This document shows, in pieces, positions 50,956-60,519 of a DNA stretch of 64,000 nucleotides. Origin of the DNA: Devosia nanyangense (GTDB taxonomy: Bacteria > Pseudomonadota > Alphaproteobacteria > Rhizobiales > Devosiaceae). The position numbers and the translations under genes were made by a program. How positions within the stretch are numbered: the first letter of the stretch is position 1; every line of letters begins with the position of its first letter. Under the pieces are notes generated by a model. That model was not told the origin of the DNA. It did no database searches and saw nothing but the letters and a program-made list of their open reading frames with translations. Location: contig JACRAF010000004.1 in the NCBI GenBank assembly GCA_016213505.1, forward strand, positions 1 to 64,000, written 5' to 3'.

Positions 50956-53433
50956 TTACGCTTTACTGACCGGGACGTCCCAGATGTCCTCGGCGTATTG
51001 CCGAATGGTCCGGTCCGACGAGAACCAACTCATGTGAGCGGTGTTCCGGATCGCCATGGAATACCATTTGCGGCTGTTCTGCCAGAGCCCGTCGACCTGT
51101 CGCTGAGCAGCCGAATAGCCGTCGAAATCCCGCGCCACCATGAACCAGTCGTGATCGTAGAGCCCGCCGATCAGGTCACGGTAGCGGTTGGGATCGTCGG
51201 GCGAGAAGACGCCCGACGAGATCATCTCGAGCGCCTCGCGGAGCGCCGGCGAGCTGTCGATGGCGCTGCGCGGCACCTCGGTGCGGCTGCGCTTCTGCGC
51301 CACCTCATCGGCCGTCAGCCCGAAGATCACCATGTTCTCCTTGCCCACCGCGTCGAGCATTTCGATATTGGCGCCATCGAGCGTCCCGATGGTGACGGCG
51401 CCGTTGATGGCGAACTTCATGTTTCCGGTGCCCGAGGCTTCAAGTCCTGCCGTCGAGATTTGTTCCGACAGGTCCGCTGCCGGAATGATGATCTCGGCGA
51501 GGCTGACATTGTAGTTGGGCAGGAACACCACCTTGAGCAGCTCGCGCACCGAGGGATCGCTGTTGATCACCTTGGCGACGTCGTTGATGAGCTTGATGAT
51601 GAGTTTCGCATTCCAGTAGCTGGGTGCCGCCTTGCCGGCGAACACCTTGACCCGCGGCACCCAGTTCTTCTCCGGATGCGACCGGATCGAGGAATACTGC
51701 GCCACCGCCTCGATGACGTTGAGCAGCTGGCGCTTGTATTCGTGGATGCGCTTGACGTGCACGTCGAACAGCGCGTCGGGCGAAACCACGACCCCCAGCC
51801 GATCCTTGATGATCTCGGTCAGGTGCACCTTGTTGGCGCGCTTGACCGCGGCGAACTGCTCCTGGAACAGCGGATCGTCGGCGTGCTTGTCGAGCCCGAC
51901 GATGAGATCGAGATTATCCTGGAATTCCGGCCCGATGCGGTCGGAGACGAGCCTGGTCAGTCCCGGATTGCACTCGAGCAGCCAGCGCCGTGGCGTGACG
52001 CCATTGGTCTTGTTGTTGATCCGGTCGGGGTAGAGCTTGTTGAGGTCGGAGAACACGGTCTTCTTCATCAGCTCGGTGTGCAGCGCTGAAACGCCGTTCA
52101 CCGAGTGCGAGCCGACGAACGCCAATTGCCCCATGCGCACCCGGCGCGTGCCGCCCTCGTCGATCAGCGATACGTTGGCGACCTGCTGATCGGTATAGCC
52201 GGCGCGGGTCCGCGCTTCGGTCAGCACCTCGGCATTGATGGCGTAGATGATCTGCATCTGCCGCGGCAGCAGCCGTTCGAACAGCGACACCGGCCAGGTC
52301 TCGAGCGCTTCGGGAAGCAGCGTGTGGTTGGTGTAGCCGAACACGCCCCGGACCAGCGGCCAGGCGTGCGTCCACTTCATGCCGTGGACATCGATCAGGA
52401 TGCGCATCAGCTCGGCGATCGAGATCGCCGGATGCGTGTCGTTGAGCTGGATCGCGACCTTGTCGGGCAACGAGCCCAGATCGCCATATTGCTGCATGTG
52501 GCGGCGGACGATGTCCTGGAGCGATGCCGAAGAGAAGAAGAACTCCTGCCTGAGCCGCAATTCCTGCCCGGCCGGGGTTGAATCGGCGGGATAAAGAACC
52601 CGCGTAATCGCTTCCGCGCGCGAGCCTTCTTCGAGCGCCCCGATGTGGTCGCCGGAGTTGAACTTGTCGAGGAAGATCGGATCGACCGGCTGCGCGCTCC
52701 ACAGCCTCAGCGTATTGACCCGCGCCCCGCGCCAGCCGGCGATCGGTGTATCGAACGCCACGGCGAGGAAATGTTCGGCCGGCCGCCATTCGAGCCGGGT
52801 CGAGCCGTCCGGCTCCTGCACCGGCACGACCTGCCCTCCGAAGCCGATCTCGTAAGTCGATTCCCGCCGCTCGAATTCCCATGGGTTGCCGTGCACCAGC
52901 CAGTCCTCGGGCAGCTCGACCTGCCAGCCCTCGCTCATTTCCTGGCGGAACATGCCGTTGGCGTAGCGGATGCCGTAGCCATAGGCCGGGATCTTCAGCG
53001 TCGACATCGAATCCATGAAGCACGCCGCGAGCCGGCCGAGGCCGCCATTGCCCAGCGCCGCGTCGGGTTCGAGGTTGATCAGATCGCCGAGGTCGACATT
53101 GAAATTCTTCAGCGCCGCCCGCACCGGCTCCATGATGCCGATATTGCTCATCGCGTCCCGCATCAGCCGGCCAATGAGGAATTCGAGGCTGAGGTAGTAG
53201 ACGCGCTTGCCCGAGTTTCGCCAGGTCTCCCGGCTGGATTCGAACCATTGGTCGATGATGCGGTCGCGGACCGCCAGGATGGTCGCCTTCAGCCAGTCAT
53301 GCGGACGCGCGACAATCGGGTCTTTCCCGACGGAATACGTAAGTTTTTCAAGGATTTCGGCCTGAAGCCTCTCAACCGACCGAGCCCGTGGCTCCGGCTT
53401 GGGGGCGTCCAATACGATAGGCTTTTGCGGCAT
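50956..53433 (-). CDS. glgP: Glycogen phosphorylase
   Basis: 825-residue GT35 phosphorylase that releases glucose-1-phosphate from glycogen. PLP-binding Lys in EASGTGNMKFAINGA with VTIGTLDGANIEM, and LEPDAALGNGGLGRLAACF (about 122-140) are present, along with NDTHPAISIAELMR and KTNGVTPRRWL. The operon promoter should lie in the 124 bp upstream. It begins the glg operon on the minus strand. Confidence 0.97.
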   Translation of the reverse strand: MPQKPIVLDAPKPEPRARSVERLQAEILEKLTYSVGKDPIVARPHDWLKATILAVRDRIIDQWFESSRETWRNSGKRVYYLSLEFLIGRLMRDAMSNIGIMEPVRAALKNFNVDLGDLINLEPDAALGNGGLGRLAACFMDSMSTLKIPAYGYGIRYANGMFRQEMSEGWQVELPEDWLVHGNPWEFERRESTYEIGFGGQVVPVQEPDGSTRLEWRPAEHFLAVAFDTPIAGWRGARVNTLRLWSAQPVDPIFLDKFNSGDHIGALEEGSRAEAITRVLYPADSTPAGQELRLRQEFFFSSASLQDIVRRHMQQYGDLGSLPDKVAIQLNDTHPAISIAELMRILIDVHGMKWTHAWPLVRGVFGYTNHTLLPEALETWPVSLFERLLPRQMQIIYAINAEVLTEARTRAGYTDQQVANVSLIDEGGTRRVRMGQLAFVGSHSVNGVSALHTELMKKTVFSDLNKLYPDRINNKTNGVTPRRWLLECNPGLTRLVSDRIGPEFQDNLDLIVGLDKHADDPLFQEQFAAVKRANKVHLTEIIKDRLGVVVSPDALFDVHVKRIHEYKRQLLNVIEAVAQYSSIRSHPEKNWVPRVKVFAGKAAPSYWNAKLIIKLINDVAKVINSDPSVRELLKVVFLPNYNVSLAEIIIPAADLSEQISTAGLEASGTGNMKFAINGAVTIGTLDGANIEMLDAVGKENMVIFGLTADEVAQKRSRTEVPRSAIDSSPALREALEMISSGVFSPDDPNRYRDLIGGLYDHDWFMVARDFDGYSAAQRQVDGLWQNSRKWYSMAIRNTAHMSWFSSDRTIRQYAEDIWDVPVSKA

Positions 53434-53557
53434 GGCGCAATCCGATCAGCATGACGATGTATTCCCCTCTAGAACCATGACCATTGCATCAATTTTGGTC
53501 AGTTGGAAGGGCGGCGGGCCGTTCTTTGCCGCGGCCGTCCAAAGCGCCCCGAGGCGG

Positions 53558-55399
53558 TCAGCGCGCGGGCTGCTCGTCATCGAGCAGCACCGGCTCGGAC
53601 GGGCCGCTGACGGCGCCGCTTTCGCGCGCCTGTTCCTCGGCGTTGGAGAGCAGCAGGTCGCGGCCCGCCTGCAGCCCGCCGGTGATCTGCGCCGCGAAGC
53701 GCTGCGCGTCGCGCTGCCGCACAGCGGCGATCAGATCGGCGATCTCCTCTTCGTCGGAGCCGAGCGCGCGCAGCGTTTCGCCGCTCAGCGTCAGCGCCGA
53801 TTCGAACATCTCGCGGATCTGGTAGTCGACGCCGGCCTTGACCAGCGCGATGGCGTGGCCGCGATCGAAGGCCCGGGCCATTACCTTGATCAACGGATAC
53901 TCGGCGCGGATCACCTCGGCGATCTTGACCGCCTCGTCCTTCTTGTCGATGGCAATGACGACCACGTCGGCCTTGTCGATCCCCGCGGCGCGCAGGATGT
54001 CGAGCCGTGTGCCGTCGCCGTAATAGACCTTGAAGCCGAACTGCCCGGCGACACGGATCATGTCGGTGTCGGTGTCGATGGTCGAGATCTTGTGTCCCTT
54101 GGCGAGCAGCGCCTGGGTGGCGATCTGCCCGAAGCGGCCGAAGCCGATGATGAGCACGTCGGCGCTCAGGCCGTCCGGCGTCTCGACGCCGTCCATCGAT
54201 TGGCCCGGCGCCGGCAGCAGGCGAAGCGCCAGGATAGTCAGCGGCGTGAGCACCATCGAGATGATCACGGTCGCCGAAAAGATCGCCTGCTGGTCCGCAG
54301 TGAACAGCCCGGCGGCGGCGGCGGTCGTGAAGAGGACGAAGGCGAACTCGCCGCCCTGCGCCATCAGCAACGAGCGCTCCAGCGCCTCGGCGAAGCTGGA
54401 CTTCAGGAGGCGCGCGAGGACGAAGATCGCCCCGCCCTTGACCAGCATGTAGGCCACAACGCTGAGCCCGATGATCTCCCACTTTTCGGCCACGACGTTG
54501 ATGTCGAGCGACATGCCGACCGCAAGGAAGAACAGGCCCAGCAGGATGCCGCGGAACGGCTCGATATCGGCCTCGAGCTGGTGCCGGAACGTCGAGGTCG
54601 AGAGCAGCACGCCGGCGAGAAAGGCTCCCATCGCCATCGAGAGCCCGCCGAACTGGAACAGCAGCGCCGCGCCGAGGACGACGAGCAGCGCCGCGGCGGT
54701 CATCACCTCCCGCGCCCGCGCATTGGCGAGGATGCGAAACAGCGGATTGAGCACCCAGCGGCCGATGAGATTGAGCGCCGCGACGCAGCCGATGGCGACG
54801 AGGATGCTGAGCCAGACCGGGGTCGCCGCGGCGGCGTCCGCCATCGACGGCGACAGCAGCGCAATGACCGCGAGCAGCGGCACGATGGCGAGGTCCTCGA
54901 GCAGGAGGATCGAGACGATCTTCTGGCCGGCAGGCGTCGCCAGTTCGCCGCGCTCGGTGAGCATCTGCATGACGATGGCCGTCGAGGTGAGGACGAACCC
55001 CATGCCGGCGACGAACGCCACCACGGGCGTGAAACCGAGCAGAATGCCGGCGCCGGTCAGCAGCGCCCCGCACAGGGCCACCTGCAGCGCGCCGACGCCA
55101 AAAATCTGCTTGCGGAGGCTCCACAGCCGGGTCGGCTCCATTTCGAGACCGACGATGAACAGGAACAGCACGACGCCCAGTTCCGACACGTGCAGGATCG
55201 CTTCCGGGTCGGCGATCAGCCTCAGGCCGAAGGGCCCGATGGCGAGTCCGGCGGCGAGATAGCCAAGCACCGAGCCGAGCCCGGCCCGCTTGAAGATCGG
55301 CACCGCGATGACGCCGGCCGCCAGCAGCGCCACCACCTGCAGCAGGTCGATGCCGGATGCCGCCGCATCAGTTGCCTGAGTGATCGCCTCGCCCGCCAT
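53558..55399 (-). CDS. CPA2 family potassium/proton antiporter, KefB/C type
   Basis: 613 residues. An N-terminal membrane domain of about 12 helices (LLQVVALLAAGVIAVPIFKR, GFVLTSTAIVMQMLTERGEL, LLLEDLAIVPLLAVIALL) is followed by an RCK/TrkA-N domain (VLIIGFGRFGQIATQALLAKG, DTDTDMIRVAGQFGFKVYYG, GDGTRLDILRAAGIDKADVV), as in KefB/KefC. It would exchange potassium for protons, gated by ligands. No ancillary KefF/G gene is adjacent, so glutathione gating is uncertain. The C-terminal tail is acidic. Confidence 0.92.
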   Translation of the reverse strand: MAGEAITQATDAAASGIDLLQVVALLAAGVIAVPIFKRAGLGSVLGYLAAGLAIGPFGLRLIADPEAILHVSELGVVLFLFIVGLEMEPTRLWSLRKQIFGVGALQVALCGALLTGAGILLGFTPVVAFVAGMGFVLTSTAIVMQMLTERGELATPAGQKIVSILLLEDLAIVPLLAVIALLSPSMADAAAATPVWLSILVAIGCVAALNLIGRWVLNPLFRILANARAREVMTAAALLVVLGAALLFQFGGLSMAMGAFLAGVLLSTSTFRHQLEADIEPFRGILLGLFFLAVGMSLDINVVAEKWEIIGLSVVAYMLVKGGAIFVLARLLKSSFAEALERSLLMAQGGEFAFVLFTTAAAAGLFTADQQAIFSATVIISMVLTPLTILALRLLPAPGQSMDGVETPDGLSADVLIIGFGRFGQIATQALLAKGHKISTIDTDTDMIRVAGQFGFKVYYGDGTRLDILRAAGIDKADVVVIAIDKKDEAVKIAEVIRAEYPLIKVMARAFDRGHAIALVKAGVDYQIREMFESALTLSGETLRALGSDEEEIADLIAAVRQRDAQRFAAQITGGLQAGRDLLLSNAEEQARESGAVSGPSEPVLLDDEQPAR

Positions 55400-55450
55400 G
55401 CCCGTCCCTTTGGCCTGAAGCGCTAGACATGCGGCGCAGCAATTGGAACG

Positions 55451-56686
55451 TCAAGGCGAGGCGGCGGGGGCAGGTTTGCGCGGCGCGGGCTTCGGCTTGA
55501 CCTCGGCCGCGGCGGGCGCCGGGGTCGGTAGCTCGATCGCTTTGGCGTCGAGCTTGTGGAGCACCTTGGCCGGCAGGGCCGCGCGCGTTGGAACGATGTG
55601 GGTGACCACCGAGTGGAGAACCAGCAGCGACGGCACCGCGACCAGCCCGCCCACCGGTCCCCAGGCCCAGAGCCAGAAGGTGAGCGACAGGAAGATCAGA
55701 AACGGGTTGATGGTCATGGTGCGCCCGAGCAGGTTCGGCGTCACCACCTGGCTCTCGAGGAAGCTCAGCCCCCAGTAGCCGGCCGTCGGCAACAGCGCCG
55801 AGGCGAGGCCGTCGCGCGTTCCGAGCGCGATCAGGAAGGTCAGCACCAGCATTGTCGCCTGGCCGATGAACGGGATGTAGTTGAGGACGAAGGCCAGCGC
55901 CCCGAACAACAGGGGCGACGGCATGCCGACGGCCCACATGACCAGCGCCACCAGCGAGCCCAGTACGAGATTGACCAGCGTGATCGTCAGCAGGTAGCGC
56001 GACACCCTCAGCTCGACGTCGCGGAAGACGTGCGCGGTCCGCCACCGCATCTTCCGGCTGAAGCACAGCGAGAGGACGCCGATGCGGATCGCATGGCGGG
56101 CAGCGAGGAAGAAATACAGGCCGCCGAAAAACACCACGATCTGGGCCAGCGCACCCGGCGCGAGGAAGGCGATGTCGGTGATCGGCCCGCCACCGGCGAC
56201 CGTCACCGTCAGCGCCGTGCCGTCGCCGAAGATCGACTGCATCTGGGTCTGCACCGCGCCGATGGAGTCGATGAGGCTCTTCCAGTTGGCAACTTCCGCC
56301 TGGAGCCTCTCCCAGATCGCCGGCGCGCGCGCGGCCAGTGCCGAGACCGGCACGGCGAACGCGAACGCTGCGACCGCGATGACGGCGACCAGCACCACAA
56401 CCACGGCCGCGGCCGAGAGGGCCGGCCGGACGCCCCGGTGCTCCATCAGATCGGCGATCGGCCCGCACATCAGCCCGATGATGACGGCCAGCAGGATCGG
56501 CGCGAGGATGAACTGCGCCGACTGCACGATGAGCAGCGCCGCAGCGCAACCGATGAAAATGAGGCTCAACTGCGAGGCGCTGCCCAGAATGTGCTCGAAC
56601 CGCGTATTGGCCAGCTCCCTTTCGAGACGGGCCGAGCGGCGAAGTGGATAGGTTCTGCGCAAGATGGAAACCCTCTGACGCTGCAA
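55451..56686 (-). CDS. AI-2E family transporter (TqsA/PerM-like)
   Basis: 411-residue membrane protein with about eight helices (LSLIFIGCAAALLIVQSAQF, FILAPILLAVIIGLMCGPIA, VVVVLVAVIAVAAFAFAVPV) and the family motif FVLNYIPFIGQ (about 275-285), plus LGRTMTINPFLIFLSLTFWL. The C-terminal 40 residues are Pro/Ala/Lys-rich (TPAPAAAEVKPKPAPRKPAP), an unusual tail. AI-2 export was suggested for TqsA, but the true substrate is not known; sodium/proton antiport is another proposal. Confidence 0.88.
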   Translation of the reverse strand: MQRQRVSILRRTYPLRRSARLERELANTRFEHILGSASQLSLIFIGCAAALLIVQSAQFILAPILLAVIIGLMCGPIADLMEHRGVRPALSAAAVVVVLVAVIAVAAFAFAVPVSALAARAPAIWERLQAEVANWKSLIDSIGAVQTQMQSIFGDGTALTVTVAGGGPITDIAFLAPGALAQIVVFFGGLYFFLAARHAIRIGVLSLCFSRKMRWRTAHVFRDVELRVSRYLLTITLVNLVLGSLVALVMWAVGMPSPLLFGALAFVLNYIPFIGQATMLVLTFLIALGTRDGLASALLPTAGYWGLSFLESQVVTPNLLGRTMTINPFLIFLSLTFWLWAWGPVGGLVAVPSLLVLHSVVTHIVPTRAALPAKVLHKLDAKAIELPTPAPAAAEVKPKPAPRKPAPAASP

Positions 56687-56783
56687 CGCCCGCTGGCGAT
56701 CGGCGTTCCCTCCGCCGATCGACGGGGTCGTAGCGCCAGACTATGCTGCCGGAATCATTAATTGAAGCATCGAGGCTACCCCT

Positions 56784-57725
56784 GTGCGCCGCAAGATCAT
56801 TATCGACACCGACCCGGGCCAGGACGACGCCGTGGCCATCCTTCTGGCGCTCGGATCGCCGGCCGAAATCGAAGTTCTGGGCATCGTTGCGGTGGCTGGC
56901 AATGTCGGGCTCAAGCAGAACGCCAGGAACGCCCTGAAAGTCGTCGAACTCTCCGGGCGGACCGAGACGCCGGTCTATGCCGGCTGCGAGCGCCCGATGC
57001 GGCGCGTCCTGGTCACCGCCGAATATGTGCATGGCAAAACCGGCCTCGACGGCCCGGATCTGCCCGAGCCCCAGATCAAGCTCCGGGACCAGCACGGCGT
57101 CGATTTCATCATCGAGACGCTGCGGCGTGAGCCGACGGGGACGGTAACGCTGTGCGCCCTTGGACCCCTCACCAATCTGGGCATGGCCTTCGTCAAGGCC
57201 CCCGACATCATGCCGCGGGTGCAGGAGATCATCCTCATGGGCGGCGGCCTGTTCGAGGGCGGCAACACCACGCCGGCCGCCGAGTTCAACATCTATGTCG
57301 ATCCCGAGGCGGCCGACGTCGTGTTCCACAGCGGCATTCCGATCACCATGGTGCCGCTCGACGTCACCCACTTCATGCTCTCGACCAAGGCACGGGTCGA
57401 GCGCTTCCGCGGGCTCGGCAACCGGACCGGCGTTGCCACCGCCGAAATGCTCGAGTTCTTCGAGCGCTTCGACGAGCAGAAATATGGCTGGGAGGGCGGC
57501 CCGCTGCACGACCCCTGCGTCATCGCCTACCTCTTGAAACCGGAGCTGTTCAAGGGCAAGCACGTCAACGTCGCCATCGAAACGCAGAGCGAGCTGACGC
57601 GCGGCATGACGGTGGTCGACTACTGGGGCGTCACCGGCCGGGCCAAGAACGCCACTTACCTGCGCTCCGGCGATGCCGACGGCTTCTACGAACTGCTGTT
57701 CGAGCGGCTCAAGACCCTAGCCTGA
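56784..57725 (+). CDS. Nucleoside hydrolase (inosine/uridine-preferring)
   Basis: 313-residue enzyme that cleaves the N-glycosidic bond of ribonucleosides for salvage. The calcium-binding N-terminal motif IIIDTDPGQDDAVAILLAL (Asp cluster) and LCALGPLTNLGMA, MGGGLFEGGNTTPAAEFNIY, and HDPCVIAYLL (last Asp) complete the site. Start is GTG 56784 with GAGG upstream. Convergent with the sulfotransferase gene, overlapping by 9 bp. Confidence 0.93.
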   Translation: MRRKIIIDTDPGQDDAVAILLALGSPAEIEVLGIVAVAGNVGLKQNARNALKVVELSGRTETPVYAGCERPMRRVLVTAEYVHGKTGLDGPDLPEPQIKLRDQHGVDFIIETLRREPTGTVTLCALGPLTNLGMAFVKAPDIMPRVQEIILMGGGLFEGGNTTPAAEFNIYVDPEAADVVFHSGIPITMVPLDVTHFMLSTKARVERFRGLGNRTGVATAEMLEFFERFDEQKYGWEGGPLHDPCVIAYLLKPELFKGKHVNVAIETQSELTRGMTVVDYWGVTGRAKNATYLRSGDADGFYELLFERLKTLA

Positions 57726-59117
57726 GATGGCGTCGACTTCGCGGTCGATCCAGGCGAACCCGCCCATCGCCTCGATCATCGGGCCGAGCCAGGGCTCGTA
57801 GCGCGTCCAGCGGCCCACCGAACTGCGATAGATCGGCTGGCGCACCTGCCATTGGCTTGCGGTGAACACGCTGCGCTGCGTGCGCTGCGGCTCGAGACAG
57901 TCCGGGGTCCACTCCAGCCCGGCGAAATCGAGGATGCGCCGAGACTGCGCCTCCGGGTCGGTCACCAGCTTTTCGTAGCTGACATCGAGGACTGGCAGGT
58001 CGAGCGCCTGCCTCCAGATCACCATGCTGTCGGCGATCTGGCGCGTGCGCGCGCCGATCCAGTCGAGGCGGTTCGAATGACCCTGCCCGACCGTAAAGCG
58101 CTGGAAGAAGTTGGACACGCCGGTGTCGAGCGGGTGCCGGCGGACGTGAATGACTCGCGCTCGGGGAAACAGCCGCGCCACCAGCCCAAGCCGCACCGCG
58201 TTCTCGGGCAGCTTGTCGGTGGCGATCTTGAACGGTCCGCTCGACCGGCCCACGGCCTGCTTCATCAGCATCTCGGCCTGCGCCGCGAGCCAGTCCCGGG
58301 AGAGGCCAAGCGCGACCTCGTGCCGGCTCCTGCCCTGTGCGGCGGGTCCGAGCCGGGCATGGGCGGCGCGCTCGAGATCAAGCATCTGGCCCATTTCGCC
58401 CTGGGCGAGAACATCGGGATGGCGCGAGAGAATGGACTCGACCAGCGTCGTCCCCGACCGATTCATGCCCACGATGAACAGCGGCGCCGTGCTCGGGTGG
58501 CCGCTGTTGCGGGCCGAGCGGAAGGCGTCGACACGCGCCAGCTCGCCGAGCGCGGCCAGCGCCGCCGTTTCACCGGCGAGATCGAACGGGCGCTGCCCCA
58601 GTTCATTCGCCTCGAGCGCGTAGCGCATCGCCCGGGGCGCATCACCCAGATCGTCGAACACCTTGGCGAGACCGAAATCGAGGAACTCTCGACGTTCGGC
58701 GTCGAGAGCGGCATCGCCGTGCAAAGCGACCATGGCGCGCACGCCGTCGGTCTCCTCCCGGAACTTCGCATTCTGCGTCAGCCCGTAGAACGCCAACGTG
58801 TCGTCGGGCTTGATTCGCAGCGCCTCGTCGAATTGCTGGGCCGCTTCCGTCACGTCGCCGCGCGACGCGAGCACCGTCGCCAAATTGTGCCGGATCGACG
58901 CCACATCGGGGGCCAGCGCAACGGCCCGTCGCATTTCCGCGAGGGACTGCTCGATGTCGCCCCCGGCCTTCCAGATCGCCATGGCATGGCAGGCGAGCGC
59001 AGAAACGTTGCCCGGGAACCGCTTCAGGATGGATTCGGCCTGCCGCGCGGCCTGCACGAAGCGCTGCTGGCCCAGCAGAGTCCACGCAATATCCAGCTCA
59101 TTCAACGCTATGGTCAT
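57717..59117 (-). CDS. Tetratricopeptide repeat-sulfotransferase protein
   Basis: 466 residues. The N-terminal third holds TPR helices (ELDIAWTLLGQQRFVQAARQ, EMRRAVALAPDVASIRHNLA, QQFDEALRIKPDDTLAFYGL). From about residue 210 a Sulfotransfer_3 domain follows: PLFIVGMNRSGTTLVESILS carries the 5'-PAPS-binding P-loop, and DTGVSNFFQRF and VIHVRRHPLD form the 3'-phosphate loop. Sulfation of a glycan or peptide is the likely reaction; the acceptor is unknown. Confidence 0.9.
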   Translation of the reverse strand: MTIALNELDIAWTLLGQQRFVQAARQAESILKRFPGNVSALACHAMAIWKAGGDIEQSLAEMRRAVALAPDVASIRHNLATVLASRGDVTEAAQQFDEALRIKPDDTLAFYGLTQNAKFREETDGVRAMVALHGDAALDAERREFLDFGLAKVFDDLGDAPRAMRYALEANELGQRPFDLAGETAALAALGELARVDAFRSARNSGHPSTAPLFIVGMNRSGTTLVESILSRHPDVLAQGEMGQMLDLERAAHARLGPAAQGRSRHEVALGLSRDWLAAQAEMLMKQAVGRSSGPFKIATDKLPENAVRLGLVARLFPRARVIHVRRHPLDTGVSNFFQRFTVGQGHSNRLDWIGARTRQIADSMVIWRQALDLPVLDVSYEKLVTDPEAQSRRILDFAGLEWTPDCLEPQRTQRSVFTASQWQVRQPIYRSSVGRWTRYEPWLGPMIEAMGGFAWIDREVDAISG

Positions 59118-59324
59118 GACACGCCTGTAAGCGTGCGACCCAGCCCCTCAACCGGTCCGCAACATATCCAAAAGAAAACGCCAGATATCATCACCGCGGC
59201 GAGGTGTCGGCAACTAACGGTTTCGTTAGCATGCGACGCACGTCCGCGTTTTTCTCGTTTCCGGGGTCAGTTGAGCCGGACAGCGGGCTCGCATAGTGTC
59301 CGCCCACCCAATCCGGAGCGTCCG

Positions 59325-59894
59325 ATGCGCCTGAGCGCCACCTGCCTGTCACTGTTCATGCTGACTTTTCCCGCGGCAGCGGCCGAAACCATCGCCGACC
59401 AGGCGCAGCACGCCTACGACGTTTTTGCCGGCGGGTTGTCGCAGCAGGCCTTCCTGTCGGCCGAACTCGGACAGACTGCGTTCAGGAACGTCGCGGGCAA
59501 CTGGGTGCGGCTGAACGGTCCCGACAGCAAGACCGGCACCGAGACCTACGGCGCCGATACCGAAAAACAATGCAAGACGCCGGCGACGCTGACCCTGGCC
59601 TCGCCGACGCCGATGTCGCTGACGCTGACGACCAACCTCAAGGGCACCAATTTCACCCAGAGCTACGAGCTGATCGCCGGATCGACGTTCGGCGAGCACA
59701 CCGATCCGCTCTCCTACTTTGCCGCCGTCGGCCTCGGGCCGGACAAGGTCGGCGACAGCTTCGACCAGCAACGTGCACTTCTGCTGAGCGTCGCCAACGG
59801 CCTCGTCCAGATCTACCGGCCGTCCGACGACATCCTGGTGCTGACCCGCGACCGCGGCTATCCGATCGTGCTCGCGCGCTGCCCGGCGAAGTGA
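59325..59894 (+). CDS. Exported hypothetical protein
   Basis: 189 residues with a signal peptide (LSATCLSLFMLTFPAAAA). The mature part has two Cys (EKQCKTP and LARCPAK, near the end) that could bond, and otherwise no recognised motif. The start at 59325 fits the signal. It ends 7 bp before the LysE-type gene; cotranscription likely. Function unknown. Confidence 0.78.
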   Translation: MRLSATCLSLFMLTFPAAAAETIADQAQHAYDVFAGGLSQQAFLSAELGQTAFRNVAGNWVRLNGPDSKTGTETYGADTEKQCKTPATLTLASPTPMSLTLTTNLKGTNFTQSYELIAGSTFGEHTDPLSYFAAVGLGPDKVGDSFDQQRALLLSVANGLVQIYRPSDDILVLTRDRGYPIVLARCPAK

Positions 59895-59901
59895 GACCGC
59901 G

Positions 59902-60519
59902 ATGGACCTGCTCACGCTTCTGGCTTTCACTATCGCTTACGTTGTCGCCGTGCTCGTTCCCGGCCCGGGGGTCGCTGCCATCGTCTCGCGAGCGCTCGGC
60001 GGCGGCTTTCTGAGCGCCGTGCCGATGATCGTCGGCATTCTGGTCGGCGACCTGATCTACCTCGTTTTCGCGCTGTTCGGCCTGGCTGCCATAGCCACCT
60101 ATTTCGGCGCCGTGTTCGTCATCGTCCGCTGGGCCGGCGCCCTCTACCTGCTTTACATCGCCTGGAAGTTCTGGACCGCCAAACCCGGCGCCGAACAGCT
60201 CGGGCCAAGGACAAAGGAGCATTGGAGCCGCACCTTCTTTGCCGGCTTCGCGCTGACCATGGGCAACCCCAAGACCATCGTCTTCTATCTGGCGCTGCTG
60301 CCCACCGTGGTGCCACTCGACAAGCCGATCAGCGCGCTCGGCTTCACCGAGCTCACCGCGATCGTCGTGGTCGTGCTGCTCGCCATCGGCTGCGGCTATG
60401 CGGCACTGGCCGCCTGGGCCCGCGAGTTCTTCACCAGCCCAAGGGCGATCCGCCGCCTCAACCGCATTGCAGGCGTCATCATGGCCAGTGCCGCGGCGTT
60501 CGTGGTGGCGCGGGGCTAG
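59902..60519 (+). CDS. LysE family translocator
   Basis: 205-residue exporter with six hydrophobic segments. VLVPGPGVAAIVSRALGGG (about 18-36) and FFAGFALTMGNPKTIVFYLA (about 112-131) are the LysE/RhtB signatures. It likely exports an amino acid or derivative. Its stop overlaps that of the convergent phosphomannomutase gene by four bases. Confidence 0.92.
   Translation: MDLLTLLAFTIAYVVAVLVPGPGVAAIVSRALGGGFLSAVPMIVGILVGDLIYLVFALFGLAAIATYFGAVFVIVRWAGALYLLYIAWKFWTAKPGAEQLGPRTKEHWSRTFFAGFALTMGNPKTIVFYLALLPTVVPLDKPISALGFTELTAIVVVVLLAIGCGYAALAAWAREFFTSPRAIRRLNRIAGVIMASAAAFVVARG

Noticed and set aside
48820-52089. 1089-codon open frame antisense to glgB and glgP
   Set aside because: Both real genes on the other strand have complete catalytic motifs; the antisense product is arginine/histidine-rich noise.
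53399-55426. 675-codon frame antisense to the KefB/C-type antiporter
   Set aside because: Charged low-complexity product; the antiporter has clear membrane and RCK domains.
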